This document shows, piece by piece, positions 56,421-64,000 of a stretch of DNA of 64,000 nt. This DNA comes from Idiomarinaceae bacterium HL-53 (lineage in GTDB: Bacteria; Pseudomonadota; Gammaproteobacteria; Enterobacterales; Alteromonadaceae): the NCBI GenBank assembly GCA_001458075.1, contig LN899469.1:2330659-2394658 (forward strand), given 5' to 3'. How positions within the stretch are numbered: position 1 is the first letter of the stretch; each line of letters starts with the position of its first letter. A program made the position numbers and the translations under genes. The notes beneath the pieces were generated by a model. It searched no databases. It was given only the letters and a program-made list of their open reading frames with translations, and was not told where the DNA came from.

Positions 56421-57500
56421 TTAAGCTTGTTTAAGCTTTTTTCTTAAATAAACCGTGACTTCCTCACGATCATGATACAAATGCCGCGCCGTTAATTCAT
56501 ACCCTCTTACTTCCGCTTCCGATAGGCGCTCACGAATGGCGGCTAAATATTGTTGCACAGCCGCATAACGCTGTTTCATTGGCAGCTTCAAATTGAACAT
56601 GGCGTTCTCACAATACCCCTCAATGAACCAATCGGCCATGAGGTGTGCCACCCGAACTGGCTTTTCCACCATATCGCAAACGAGCCACTGAATATTGCGT
56701 CTCTTGGGTCGGAATGTAAAACCATCCTCCCGAAAATGCTTCACCTGCCCAGTTTCCATCAACTGTGGATCGATCGCACCGTTGTCTACCGCACTTACCA
56801 TCATGCCCTCTGCCACCAGCACTGCGGTCCACCCCCCAGGGCAAGCTCCCAAATCTACCGCATTCATTCCCGACGACACCCGCTTTTCCAGCTCTTCTTT
56901 TGGAATCATAACCTTGAACGCTTCTGCAAGTTTAGCCCCTGAACGGCTTGGGCTCATCTTTGGCGTTCGAATTCGCGGTATTCCCATGGGGAAAGGCGCA
57001 TGATTATAACTGTAAGAATAACCTATCAGCGCCGAATGTGTGCTCCGAAACAGCACATGTAACGTGGGTCGATTTTGCTTAGGCGTTGCGGTGAGCAATT
57101 CCTTGGCAATTGCAGCCTTGCGTAACGCAGGCGTGATTTTCTTGCACAGTGGTGATAACGCTCTGCCATCATTCGTGTCGGTCGTCTCAGTCCACACATC
57201 ACCGCACGTTGGTAAGTCTTCAGGTAATGCTGCCAACAAGGGGGTCACACGGTCCTCTGTGGACAATGTGTTCTCTTCGGCCACGATCACAAAGTACTGC
57301 CGCACGAAAACAAGCGAAAGAATCGATACCTTTCTCGCAATGTGGTCTGCTTCTTCTGCCTTGCAGACAAAAATGACCAATGCCGAGTCGGGCTGTGTTT
57401 TACAAAAGCCATAGACTCCTAGCGCCGCCGCTCGCTCTTGAATTTCAGCGGCACACTCCCCTTCAAAACCCGCACGGCAATGTAACGCCAATCCATCCAT
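56421..57500 (-). CDS. rlmM: 23S rRNA C2498 2'-O-methyltransferase RlmM
   Basis: SAM-dependent methyltransferase for 23S rRNA position 2498. The 359 residues (E. coli 366) have an N-terminal THUMP-like domain and the Rossmann domain with AVDLGACPGGWTAVL, VDNGAIDPQL, REDGFTFRP and the catalytic VCDMVEKP region, ending in LYHDREEVTVYLRK. The start ATG overlaps the hydrolase stop (TAATG), so translation is probably coupled. E. coli also keeps rlmM next to gcvA. Confidence 0.94.
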   Translation of the reverse strand: MDGLALHCRAGFEGECAAEIQERAAALGVYGFCKTQPDSALVIFVCKAEEADHIARKVSILSLVFVRQYFVIVAEENTLSTEDRVTPLLAALPEDLPTCGDVWTETTDTNDGRALSPLCKKITPALRKAAIAKELLTATPKQNRPTLHVLFRSTHSALIGYSYSYNHAPFPMGIPRIRTPKMSPSRSGAKLAEAFKVMIPKEELEKRVSSGMNAVDLGACPGGWTAVLVAEGMMVSAVDNGAIDPQLMETGQVKHFREDGFTFRPKRRNIQWLVCDMVEKPVRVAHLMADWFIEGYCENAMFNLKLPMKQRYAAVQQYLAAIRERLSEAEVRGYELTARHLYHDREEVTVYLRKKLKQA

Positions 57501-58141
57501 TATTTATTCTCCAACCATTGTTCAATATTGCCGATAATTTGTTGCCAAGGCTGCTCAAGCTTCTCCGCGATACGCTTCGGCTGCTTTAAATCATGATTCC
57601 CTTGCGCTACATACAAAAATTCAGAATTTCGCAGACACTCATTACTCTGCGATGCTTGCTCGATGTAATCATGGTTACCAAACGGATCTCGTGTACCCTG
57701 CACTATCAGTGTGGGGATTGAGCCATTTTTCAGCTCACCAAGTCGATTCTTTTCAGGTTTACTAGGTGGGTGAAACGGAAAACCCAGTGCAACTCGAGCT
57801 CTCGCCCGTAAAGGTTCTGCACAGCGAAACGCCACCCGTGCCCCCATGGATTTTCCAATCACAACAAGTGACGCCGTTGGCAATTTCGCTCTTATTTGTG
57901 CTCCTGCGGCTAACATCGCCGCATCTAATATCTTTGCAGAATCGGGTGGCCGCTTTTTACCTGTTGCTTGGACTTGCTGCCAATATGGAAAGGTAAGCAT
58001 TGCCAACTGAGAGCGTTTTGCTAATCCCTTTGCAAAGGTTTGCATAAATTCACTCTCTGGTCCCGCGCCTGCGCCATGCGCAAAGAGTATTACCCGATTG
58101 GTGAACTCAGGACTGGCTAACCATTGCAGTTGTGCTTGCAT
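57500..58141 (-). CDS. Alpha/beta hydrolase (Tex30/KANL3-type)
   Basis: A 213-residue hydrolase with LFAHGAGAGPESEFM near the N-terminus, a GKSMGARVAF nucleophile elbow, TLIVQGTRDPFG (acid) and GNHDLKQPKR (catalytic His). This pattern fits the small alpha/beta hydrolases of the Tex30/KANL3-like group; the substrate is unknown. It overlaps the end of gcvA by 35 bases and the start of rlmM by one. In E. coli gcvA is followed directly by rlmM, so this gene is an insertion into that arrangement. Confidence 0.8.
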   Translation of the reverse strand: MQAQLQWLASPEFTNRVILFAHGAGAGPESEFMQTFAKGLAKRSQLAMLTFPYWQQVQATGKKRPPDSAKILDAAMLAAGAQIRAKLPTASLVVIGKSMGARVAFRCAEPLRARARVALGFPFHPPSKPEKNRLGELKNGSIPTLIVQGTRDPFGNHDYIEQASQSNECLRNSEFLYVAQGNHDLKQPKRIAEKLEQPWQQIIGNIEQWLENK

Positions 58142-59039
58142 GATTCAGCTCCTCCTCGTCTCTTTGCACTTCACTTAATAACCAATTTCTAAATGAAGCG
58201 ATTTTTCCAGCATCCGCCTGCGACTCACGACAAACCATGTAAAAAGCATCATTCGTCGGTAAGGTTTCAGGGAATACCTGTACCAAGTGACCCGAATCTA
58301 TTTCAGGCTTTGCCAATACATTGTTCGCAAGCGCGATCCCTTGCCCGTGCACGGCTGCTTTCATCGCAAGGGCCGAATGGCTGAATACCATGCCTGTTAA
58401 CTTCTTGGGGGGAGACTCGCCCACCATGTCAAACCAATCTCGCCAAGCGTTTCGCGTTTCGTCATGCAATAACGTATGGCTTAATAGATCTTTAGGAGAT
58501 CGTAACGGCTTCTCTCCTTGGAGCAGAAGTGGCGAGCAAACGGGGATCAGCTGTTCCTTGTGTAGTCGATTTGCACGTAATCCTTGCCAAATCCCGCGAC
58601 CATAATAAATTGCAATATCGACATAGTCTGTAAGGGAGCCGGTCACTTCGTCAACCGCCTTGAGGCGAACATCAATTTCCGGAAACTGCTCGTAAAATCG
58701 ACTCAAACGAGGTACCAACCACAAGATCGCGAAACCAGGCGGAACACAGACCGTAAGTGCGCCCTGCTCACTTGCCAGCATGATTTTTCCCGTCACTTGC
58801 GTGAGGTGCTCAAACATTTGTCGAATTTCTAAATAATATGACTGACCCGCTTCTGTAAGCAGAAGGTTCCGATTTTTCCTGAGAAATAACGGAATGCCGA
58901 GATAATCCTCAAGCGACTTAACTTGGTGACTCACCGCTGCTTGCGTCACAAAGAGCTCGTCAGCAGCTTTAGTAAAGCTTAGATGACGGGCAGCCGCTTC
59001 AAAAGATTTAAGCGCATTAAGAGGCGGCAACTTTCGCAT
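58107..59039 (-). CDS. gcvA: LysR-type regulator GcvA
   Basis: In E. coli GcvA activates or represses the glycine cleavage genes with glycine and GcvR as signals. The 310 residues match E. coli GcvA from the start (LPPLNALKSFEAAARHLSFTKAA), through the helix-turn-helix ELFVTQAAVSHQVKSLEDYLG, to the effector domain (YYGRGIWQGLR, SPLLLQGEKPLRSP and AAVHGQGIALANNV). Placement beside rlmM supports GcvA. Its start overlaps the stop of the small CxxC protein gene (TAATG), so it may be translated by coupling. No gcv operon lies in the window. Confidence 0.9.
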   Translation of the reverse strand: MRKLPPLNALKSFEAAARHLSFTKAADELFVTQAAVSHQVKSLEDYLGIPLFLRKNRNLLLTEAGQSYYLEIRQMFEHLTQVTGKIMLASEQGALTVCVPPGFAILWLVPRLSRFYEQFPEIDVRLKAVDEVTGSLTDYVDIAIYYGRGIWQGLRANRLHKEQLIPVCSPLLLQGEKPLRSPKDLLSHTLLHDETRNAWRDWFDMVGESPPKKLTGMVFSHSALAMKAAVHGQGIALANNVLAKPEIDSGHLVQVFPETLPTNDAFYMVCRESQADAGKIASFRNWLLSEVQRDEEELNHASTTAMVSQS

Positions 59040-59245
59040 TAACGATCGCTTGCCTTTTGTTTGTCTTTAATTTCATCGCCAGTTTGAGTATTTGTTGTCG
59101 ACACGTGTTCCCGATCACTCAGGTTACCCACGCACAAACGACACTCGCCTTCTGCAGGCGCGGAACTCTCAACGTAACGCACACGGTGCGTCGCACTGCC
59201 GCGATTAGTCGATATTTGAAAAACACGATCTCGATTTGTAACCAT
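59039..59245 (-). CDS. Small CxxC protein coupled to gcvA, unknown
   Basis: A 68-residue hydrophilic protein not recognised as a known family. It has no signal peptide or membrane segment and contains a CRLC pair (in GECRLCVGN), which could bind zinc or form a disulfide. The tail is polar and charged (TGDEIKDKQKASDR). Evidence that it is real: a near-consensus AAAGGAGG (59251-59258) lies 5 bases before the ATG, TATAAT lies just upstream, and its stop overlaps the gcvA start. It may set the translation level of gcvA or be a partner of GcvA; both are guesses. Confidence 0.7.
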   Translation of the reverse strand: MVTNRDRVFQISTNRGSATHRVRYVESSAPAEGECRLCVGNLSDREHVSTTNTQTGDEIKDKQKASDR

Positions 59246-59268
59246 TGAAACCTCCTTTATTCCGTCAC

Positions 59269-59277
59269 ATTATAACA
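59269..59277 (-). promoter_or_regulatory. Promoter of the small CxxC protein-gcvA operon
   Basis: On the minus strand TGtTATAAT forms an extended -10 element with a perfect hexamer (59269-59274), about 24 bases before the ATG. No good -35 was seen at 17-base spacing, consistent with an extended -10 promoter. It lies close to the PHO-box-like site that faces ppk1. Confidence 0.55.
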
Positions 59278-59295
59278 TGCTTAAATAACTTCGTA

Positions 59296-59313
59296 CTGTC
59301 ATAAAACCTTCAT
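59296..59313 (+). promoter_or_regulatory. PHO-box-like PhoB site upstream of ppk1
   Basis: CTGTCAT (59296-59302, a perfect half site), AAAA and CCTTCAT (59307-59313, 5 of 7) form an 18-base PHO-box-like direct repeat with the standard 11-base period, 55 bases before the ppk1 ATG. PhoB binds such repeats under phosphate starvation. The downstream -10 is not clear (TAAAAT at 59335-59340 is somewhat far). Confidence 0.55.
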
Positions 59314-59368
59314 AGGATTCCGGAATCAAACGGTTAAAATCAGCGCATGGATTATTAGAAGGATTTGT

Positions 59369-61450
59369 ATGAAGTTCTATTCTAAAGAGTTAAGTTGGCT
59401 TGCTTTCAACGAGCGTGTACTGCAAGAGGCGGCTGATCCGCATAATCCAGTCATTGAACGTATGCGTTTTCTAGGAATATTCTCGAACAACATGGACGAG
59501 TATTTTCGTGTTCGCGTAGCTGACGTACGCAGAGATATTTACTACAGTCGCAATGACTCAGACCGCCAACAAGCGCAGGCGCTTATGGCTCAAATTCAAT
59601 CCAAGGTGATTCAATTACAAGAGCATTTTGAACAACTTTTTGTTGAAGTACAAAGAGACCTTGCAAAAAAGAAAATTCGCCTCGTGCATGAAATGCAACT
59701 CACGAAAAAAGAGGAAGCATGGCTAAGCGATTACTTCCACCAGCAGATAAAGGCTCATATTGTTCCCATTATTATTCAACAACAAACCGATCTAAAATCG
59801 GCGTTAAATGAAGACGCAACCTATTTATGCGTTGAAATAGAGCATCTCGGTAAGGTGGATTATGCTGCCATCGAGTTACCTACCGAAGCCTTTCCACGCT
59901 TTATGCAACTGCCATTTAAATCGACTAAACGGGAAAAGAAAGTGATCATGTTAGACAATGTGATCAGGCTTTGCTTACCCGCACTTTTTCAAGGTATTTT
60001 GCCCTTTGAACAAGTGCGCGCATACTCATTCAAGCTGACTCGTGATTCTGAGTACCGACTTCCGAACGATATCGACCAAAGTGTATTGGAACGAATGGAA
60101 GAAGGACTGAAACAACGGTTTGACGCAGAGCCTGTTCGGCTTGTATACGATGGCCATATGCCGGGAGGTATGTTGCGCTTTCTCTGCAATAAACTAGAAC
60201 TTACTGCAAACGACTCTCTTGTTGCCGGCGGACGTTATCGCAATACCCGAGATTTTGCCAAGTTCCCCAACCTTGGTCACCCGGCGCTCGTGAATAGACG
60301 TGAACTTGCGTTCGCGCATGCAGCATTTTCTGAATCTGAGAGTATTTTTGCTACGCTCGCGCGAACCGATATACTGGTTTATTACCCCTACCACCCATTT
60401 GATCATGTCACCGAACTAGTGCGGCAAGCAGCTTACGACCCAAAGGTTACCAGTATTCAAATGTGTATTTACCGTGTTGCACCGAATTCCAGAATAGTAA
60501 GTTCACTGGTTGATGCCGTCAAAAATGGTAAAAAAGTCACCGCCATGGTTGAGCTTCAAGCCCGGTTTGACGAGGAAGCAAATATCGAGTGGTCAAAGTT
60601 TATGACCCAAGAAGGAATCCGAGTTATTTTTGGTATTCAAGGGCTCAAGGTTCATTCCAAACTCATCTTAATTAAACGTCGTGAAGGAAGTGATATTGAG
60701 CGCTATGCCCACATTGGCACGGGTAATTTCCATGAACAAACCGCCAATGTATACACAGACTTTAGCTTACTCACCAGTCACCCAGGGATTTGTGAAGATG
60801 TCGAAAATGCGTTTCAGTACCTTGAGTACCCGTTTAGACGCCTAAACTTCAATCATTTATGGGTCTCCCCAGTGTCTACCCGTGAACGTTTCGAAGTTCT
60901 ATTAGAGCGCGAGATTGAACAAGCGCGCCAAGGCCAAAAGGCGGAAGTGATACTGAAGGTAAATAATCTCGTTGACGAGAGCATTATTGTGAAGTTATAC
61001 CGTGCAGCGAGAGCCGGGGTGAAGATCAAGGCTATTGTACGCGGCATGTGCGCCCTACGCCCAGGCATTGAGGGCTTAAGTGAGGGCATCGAGGTCATTA
61101 GCATTGTCGATCGCTATCTAGAGCATGCACGTGTTTTTTGCTTCCATAACCAAGGGGAGCCGCTTGTATTTATTTCGTCTGCTGATCTCATGGCACGAAA
61201 TCTAGATCATCGTGTTGAAGTAACAGCCCCTATCTACGACAAAGTGGCTCGGAAACAAGTACTTGGTATTCTTGAACTGCAATGGAAGGACAACGTCAAA
61301 GCGAGAATTATCGACGCTGAACAAAGAAACCTTTATCGTAAACGAGGGAATCGAAAGAAGCTGCGTTCGCAGATTGAAATTCGTCACTTTTTAAAAGCGC
61401 TGTCTTTGCCCACCACGCAGCAAACGACAACTAAAGGAAAAGTTGAATGA
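59369..61450 (+). CDS. ppk1: Polyphosphate kinase Ppk1
   Basis: Makes polyphosphate from ATP, reversibly, through a phosphohistidine. The 693 residues (E. coli 688) begin FYSKELSWLAFNERVLQEA, as expected. They contain the N-terminal PP-kinase domains, the autophosphorylated histidine in LKVHSKLILI (near residue 428), YAHIGTGNFHEQTA and the second HKD-like motif FISSADLMARNLDHRVE. AAGGA precedes the ATG. It overlaps ppx by 4 bases (ATGA) in a ppk-ppx operon. Confidence 0.96.
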   Translation: MKFYSKELSWLAFNERVLQEAADPHNPVIERMRFLGIFSNNMDEYFRVRVADVRRDIYYSRNDSDRQQAQALMAQIQSKVIQLQEHFEQLFVEVQRDLAKKKIRLVHEMQLTKKEEAWLSDYFHQQIKAHIVPIIIQQQTDLKSALNEDATYLCVEIEHLGKVDYAAIELPTEAFPRFMQLPFKSTKREKKVIMLDNVIRLCLPALFQGILPFEQVRAYSFKLTRDSEYRLPNDIDQSVLERMEEGLKQRFDAEPVRLVYDGHMPGGMLRFLCNKLELTANDSLVAGGRYRNTRDFAKFPNLGHPALVNRRELAFAHAAFSESESIFATLARTDILVYYPYHPFDHVTELVRQAAYDPKVTSIQMCIYRVAPNSRIVSSLVDAVKNGKKVTAMVELQARFDEEANIEWSKFMTQEGIRVIFGIQGLKVHSKLILIKRREGSDIERYAHIGTGNFHEQTANVYTDFSLLTSHPGICEDVENAFQYLEYPFRRLNFNHLWVSPVSTRERFEVLLEREIEQARQGQKAEVILKVNNLVDESIIVKLYRAARAGVKIKAIVRGMCALRPGIEGLSEGIEVISIVDRYLEHARVFCFHNQGEPLVFISSADLMARNLDHRVEVTAPIYDKVARKQVLGILELQWKDNVKARIIDAEQRNLYRKRGNRKKLRSQIEIRHFLKALSLPTTQQTTTKGKVE

Positions 61451-62970
61451 CCGAGAACCTACCGAGACTTGATGATCTCCCTGACGAGAAGACACCCCAA
61501 TTTGCCGCGCTCGATTTAGGATCTAACAGCTTTCACTTGCTGACAGCAAGAGTGTCGCACCAAAGCCTGCAACCGTTACAGAAATTTAAGCAGAAAGTTG
61601 AGTTGGCCCGAGGCTTGAAGAAGAATGGGAAATTGAGTGAGCAAGCGATTCAACGAGGCTTAGACGCCCTCGCATTATGCTCCCAACGCTTAGAGGGCTT
61701 TGCCGGCGATGAAGTGCGCGTTGTCGCCACTCACACCTTGCGAGAAGCAATTAATAGCGAAATTTTTTTGGCGCGTGCCGCCACCGTGTTTCCATTCCCA
61801 ATTCAAATTATTTCCGGGCATGAGGAAGCTCGACTTATCTATCAAGGAGTCGCGCAAACTACCGCTGCCAATGGACAGCGCTTGGTTATAGATATCGGTG
61901 GCGGATCGACAGAAATTATTTCTGGGCATGCTTTTGAGCCAGACTTGGTTGCTTCAAGGAGCATGGGTTGCGTTAGCTTTAGCGAGCGTTTCTTTAAGGA
62001 CGGGAGGATTACCGAGAAGCGCTTTGATAAAGCAATCGTTGCTGCACGGCGAGAGTTAGAGCCGGTAGCGCGCACTCTTCGAAAATATCTTCATGACGAA
62101 GTATTTGGCACGTCGGGCACTATAAAAGCCATTGCTCAATGGGTTCAGCAACGTGACTCATCACCTGCCGACTTAATTCAAAGAGTACAGCTCGATGCCT
62201 GCCGACAAGAGTTGATTTTGGCAAAAGATATACAAAACTTCCAAGCTGTCGGCGTTGATCCTGATCGGGTACCAGTACTGCCTGGGGGTTTAGCAATTTT
62301 AATCGCCATTTTTGATGAACTCGGGGTAAAGAATCTATTAGCACATGACGCAGCGCTCAGAGAAGGCGTACTCTACGAACTCGCCGAACGAGTTTTACAC
62401 AAAAAGGACGTGAGACAACGCACGATTGAAGGGTTAGCAAGTCGCTATTTAGTCGACAAAGAGCAAGCGCATCGGGTACAGCAAACAAGTCTAGATCTTT
62501 ACCAACAAGTGGCGAAAGCTTGGCAAATTCATAGCAAAGAATACCAACTCTTTCTTGCTTGGGCGGCGCTCTTGCATGAAGTAGGACTGAGCGTAAACTC
62601 GAGTGGCTTGCAAAAGCATTCAGGGTATATTTTACGGCATGCTGACATGCCTGGCTTTAACAAAGAAGAACAGGCGTTTGTGGCCACACTTGCAGCTCAG
62701 CATCGAAAGAAGATCCGCGTGGAACAAATCCCCGAACTACATCTTTACGAACAACAAACCCTCTATCGAAGCATAGCGCTATTACGATTGGCAGTGCTCT
62801 TCAATACTGACAGACAGCCTTCCCAGCTATTGCTAAAAACCAATGCGCAAAAAGACACCCTACTGTTAACTCTGACGCCCCAAGGACGTCAAAATCCAAT
62901 GCTTTGTCTAGATTTAGATAACGAAATAAAACAACAAGCAAAGCTCGGCGTTGCACTTCGTTATGAGTAA
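61447..62970 (+). CDS. ppx: Exopolyphosphatase Ppx/GppA family
   Basis: Degrades polyphosphate from its ends; GppA relatives also cleave pppGpp. The 507 residues have the ASKHA fold: AALDLGSNSFHLL near the N-terminus, VIDIGGGSTEII, and GTSGTIKAIAQW, followed by the C-terminal HD-like domain (WAALLHEVGLSVN). The 4-base overlap with ppk1 favours Ppx over GppA. Coexpression of synthase and hydrolase means regulation must act after transcription. Confidence 0.94.
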   Translation: MTENLPRLDDLPDEKTPQFAALDLGSNSFHLLTARVSHQSLQPLQKFKQKVELARGLKKNGKLSEQAIQRGLDALALCSQRLEGFAGDEVRVVATHTLREAINSEIFLARAATVFPFPIQIISGHEEARLIYQGVAQTTAANGQRLVIDIGGGSTEIISGHAFEPDLVASRSMGCVSFSERFFKDGRITEKRFDKAIVAARRELEPVARTLRKYLHDEVFGTSGTIKAIAQWVQQRDSSPADLIQRVQLDACRQELILAKDIQNFQAVGVDPDRVPVLPGGLAILIAIFDELGVKNLLAHDAALREGVLYELAERVLHKKDVRQRTIEGLASRYLVDKEQAHRVQQTSLDLYQQVAKAWQIHSKEYQLFLAWAALLHEVGLSVNSSGLQKHSGYILRHADMPGFNKEEQAFVATLAAQHRKKIRVEQIPELHLYEQQTLYRSIALLRLAVLFNTDRQPSQLLLKTNAQKDTLLLTLTPQGRQNPMLCLDLDNEIKQQAKLGVALRYE

Positions 62971-63661
62971 GTTATTCCTAGCAATAATCTGCTTAATAGG
63001 AGTTGCAATTCTCTCTGGTACTTTCATACAGCGGCATGCGCTCGCTTGCGAATTCCTGCCTTTCTCAAACTACGCTCAAATTCAAGATGATGTCTTTATA
63101 GACAGCGATTTTAATAAGTTACAAAGGGAAGTATTCAAGAGCGAGCTTGATTCCGCTATAAAACGCATAACAGAAACTTATGGTGCTCTCAACTCCTCAC
63201 CATTTATAGTGGCAACCTCTAGTGCTGAGGAAGCAAAAAAGTGGGGAGCCAACGCCACCGCGACCATGCATAGAATGCCTTGGCGTGCCTGCATCGTGAT
63301 TGGACCTGAAGGACAAAATGTTGATGTAATCGCTCATGAATGGTTACATGCCGAGATTATGGAGCGTGTGGGTTTCTTCCGCTTCTTGTCCGAGATTCCA
63401 GTGTGGTTTGATGAAGGCGTAGCACTCACAGTGGATCACCGGGCTCCATTTCGCCCAGAAAACATTGAGATGACAGAGGCGGAAATTAGTCGTGTGAGGA
63501 ATCATCGCCGCGGCAAAGATTTTTTCTCGGGAAACGTTCGTCGCAACTATCAAGCAGCCCGCATGGCAGTTGAACCGCTAGTTTTATCTAGAACATTATA
63601 TGAAGAGTTGGAGCGAATTAATGCGGGTGAATCTTTTACTCAAATTTATGCTTTAGAGTAA
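62963..63661 (+). CDS. Predicted secreted HExxH metalloprotease coupled to ppx
   Basis: A 232-residue protein not assigned to a named family. It starts with an N-terminal signal peptide or anchor (residues 4-20, then RHALAC). The rest is predicted periplasmic. HEWLH (residues 125-129) followed 22 residues later by Glu151 in WFDEGVAL is the gluzincin zinc-site pattern of the peptidase MA superfamily. The ATG at 62963 overlaps the ppx stop by 8 bases; a TTG at 62951 is possible. It forms the third gene of the ppk1-ppx operon, and its stop lies in a terminator hairpin. Confidence 0.7.
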   Translation: MSKLFLAIICLIGVAILSGTFIQRHALACEFLPFSNYAQIQDDVFIDSDFNKLQREVFKSELDSAIKRITETYGALNSSPFIVATSSAEEAKKWGANATATMHRMPWRACIVIGPEGQNVDVIAHEWLHAEIMERVGFFRFLSEIPVWFDEGVALTVDHRAPFRPENIEMTEAEISRVRNHRRGKDFFSGNVRRNYQAARMAVEPLVLSRTLYEELERINAGESFTQIYALE

Positions 63662-63687
63662 GCCGAGCGTGGCGCTCGGCTTACTTT
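63657..63687. terminator. Bidirectional terminator hairpin
   Basis: A perfect 13-bp stem (63657-63669 with 63673-63685) and a 3-base loop overlaps the stop codon of the metalloprotease gene. It lies in the 37-base gap between two convergent genes. Only short T runs follow on either strand, so its strength is uncertain. Confidence 0.65.
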
Positions 63688-63698
63688 ATAGCGACTTT

Positions 63699-64000
63699 TT
63701 AAAACACGTATATAAAGCCAACACCGATTTCGGCTTCATAGTTACCACGAGCGATCGGGCTATCCCGTACTTCACTACTAAAGTATTCAAATAATCCTTC
63801 GCCATATATTTGCCAATGATCATTCAGGTAATAGCGATAATTGTAATTCAAGCCAATCGATCTCAGCCCACCACTCACATTGGTTTCCGGCAACCCTGAA
63901 GCTAATGCCTGCCCCGCGTCAATGCCAAAACCTTTATTCGCATAGTCACTGTCATGAAAGACTGCAACTAAGTTCATTTCGGAGCCAGAACCATCAAGTT
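63699..64000 (-). CDS. MipA/OmpV-family outer-membrane protein (3' part)
   Basis: The C-terminal ~100 residues of an outer-membrane barrel; the frame stays open to the window edge, so the N-terminus lies beyond 64000. Alternating polar and aromatic residues, with SIGLNYNYRYYLNDHW, FSSEVRDSPIARG and the terminal GVGFIYVF, match the MipA/OmpV (MltA-interacting) family, including the DSPI motif and terminal phenylalanine. The function of such proteins is scaffolding or a porin-like role; it cannot be judged from this piece. Confidence 0.65.
   Translation of the reverse strand, partial: LDGSGSEMNLVAVFHDSDYANKGFGIDAGQALASGLPETNVSGGLRSIGLNYNYRYYLNDHWQIYGEGLFEYFSSEVRDSPIARGNYEAEIGVGFIYVF

Noticed and set aside
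59246-59368. A gcvB small RNA divergent from gcvA, as in E. coli
   Set aside because: The space upstream of gcvA is taken by the small CxxC gene and the ppk1 promoter; only 123 bases remain, and no gcvB-like GU-rich seed region was seen.
1-64000. tRNA genes, rRNA genes, CRISPR arrays and insertion sequences
   Set aside because: No T-loop consensus with a cloverleaf, no regular repeat-spacer pattern and no transposase-like reading frame was recognised; a tRNAscan or ISfinder search was not possible here.

Overview
The window is a continuous piece of gammaproteobacterial core chromosome. Gene order and protein sequences point to the order Alteromonadales, most likely the Idiomarina/Pseudidiomarina/Aliidiomarina group. 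That placement is an inference from overall resemblance, not from a marker search. Many blocks keep the gene neighbourhoods of E. coli: bepA-yfgD-hda, seqA-pgm with ybfF-fldA-fur, xerD-dsbC-recJ-prfB-lysS, lpxB back to rpsB with map-glnD-dapD opposite, truC-yqcC-syd-queF, gcvA-rlmM, and ppk-ppx. No insertion sequence, prophage, CRISPR array, tRNA or rRNA gene was recognised, and no region looks horizontally acquired.

Layout. 1-5438: outer-membrane quality control (bepA, 5' end outside the window), an ArsC-like reductase, a DUF2069 membrane protein, the replication regulator hda with a DUF2066 secreted protein, and an MFS carrier. 5435-10857: seqA-pgm facing ybfF, DUF2788, fldA, fur and a saccharopine-dehydrogenase-like protein. 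10870-16416: glnS, the 5-oxoprolinase genes pxpC-pxpB-pxpA behind a small coupled membrane protein, and a divergent pirin. 16413-23167: lysS, prfB (with an intact programmed frameshift), recJ, dsbC, xerD and a VC2046-like protein, all on the minus strand. 23304-26751: a REC-TPR protein, then a pirin and glutathionyl-hydroquinone reductase pair. 26874-40797: a long minus-strand run (read from high to low coordinates) of rpsB, tsf, pyrH, frr, uppS, cdsA, dxr, rseP, bamA, skp, lpxD, fabZ, lpxA, lpxB, covering translation, isoprenoid and phospholipid precursors, outer-membrane assembly and lipid A. 41083-45328: map, glnD, dapD.

45300-56363 holds truC, yqcC, DUF3549, DUF3301, an Mpo1-like protein, a GNAT enzyme, syd, queF, a diguanylate cyclase, ppnN, DUF3192, an HDOD-like protein and an NAD-type isocitrate dehydrogenase. 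56421-59245 holds rlmM, an alpha/beta hydrolase, gcvA and a small CxxC protein, all coupled on the minus strand. 59369-63661 is a polyphosphate operon (ppk1, ppx) followed by an overlapping predicted secreted metalloprotease. The window ends in the 3' part of a MipA/OmpV-like porin gene.

No intergenic stretch exceeds 300 bases. The longest, 40798-41082 (285 bases), holds the rpsB promoter and ribosomal protein S2 leader RNA on one side and the map promoter on the other. The window looks ordinary overall. The points most worth a second look are the small CxxC protein coupled to gcvA, the predicted metalloprotease fused to the ppk-ppx operon, the membrane protein heading the pxp operon, the degenerate HDOD protein, and a promoter nested in the frr terminator.
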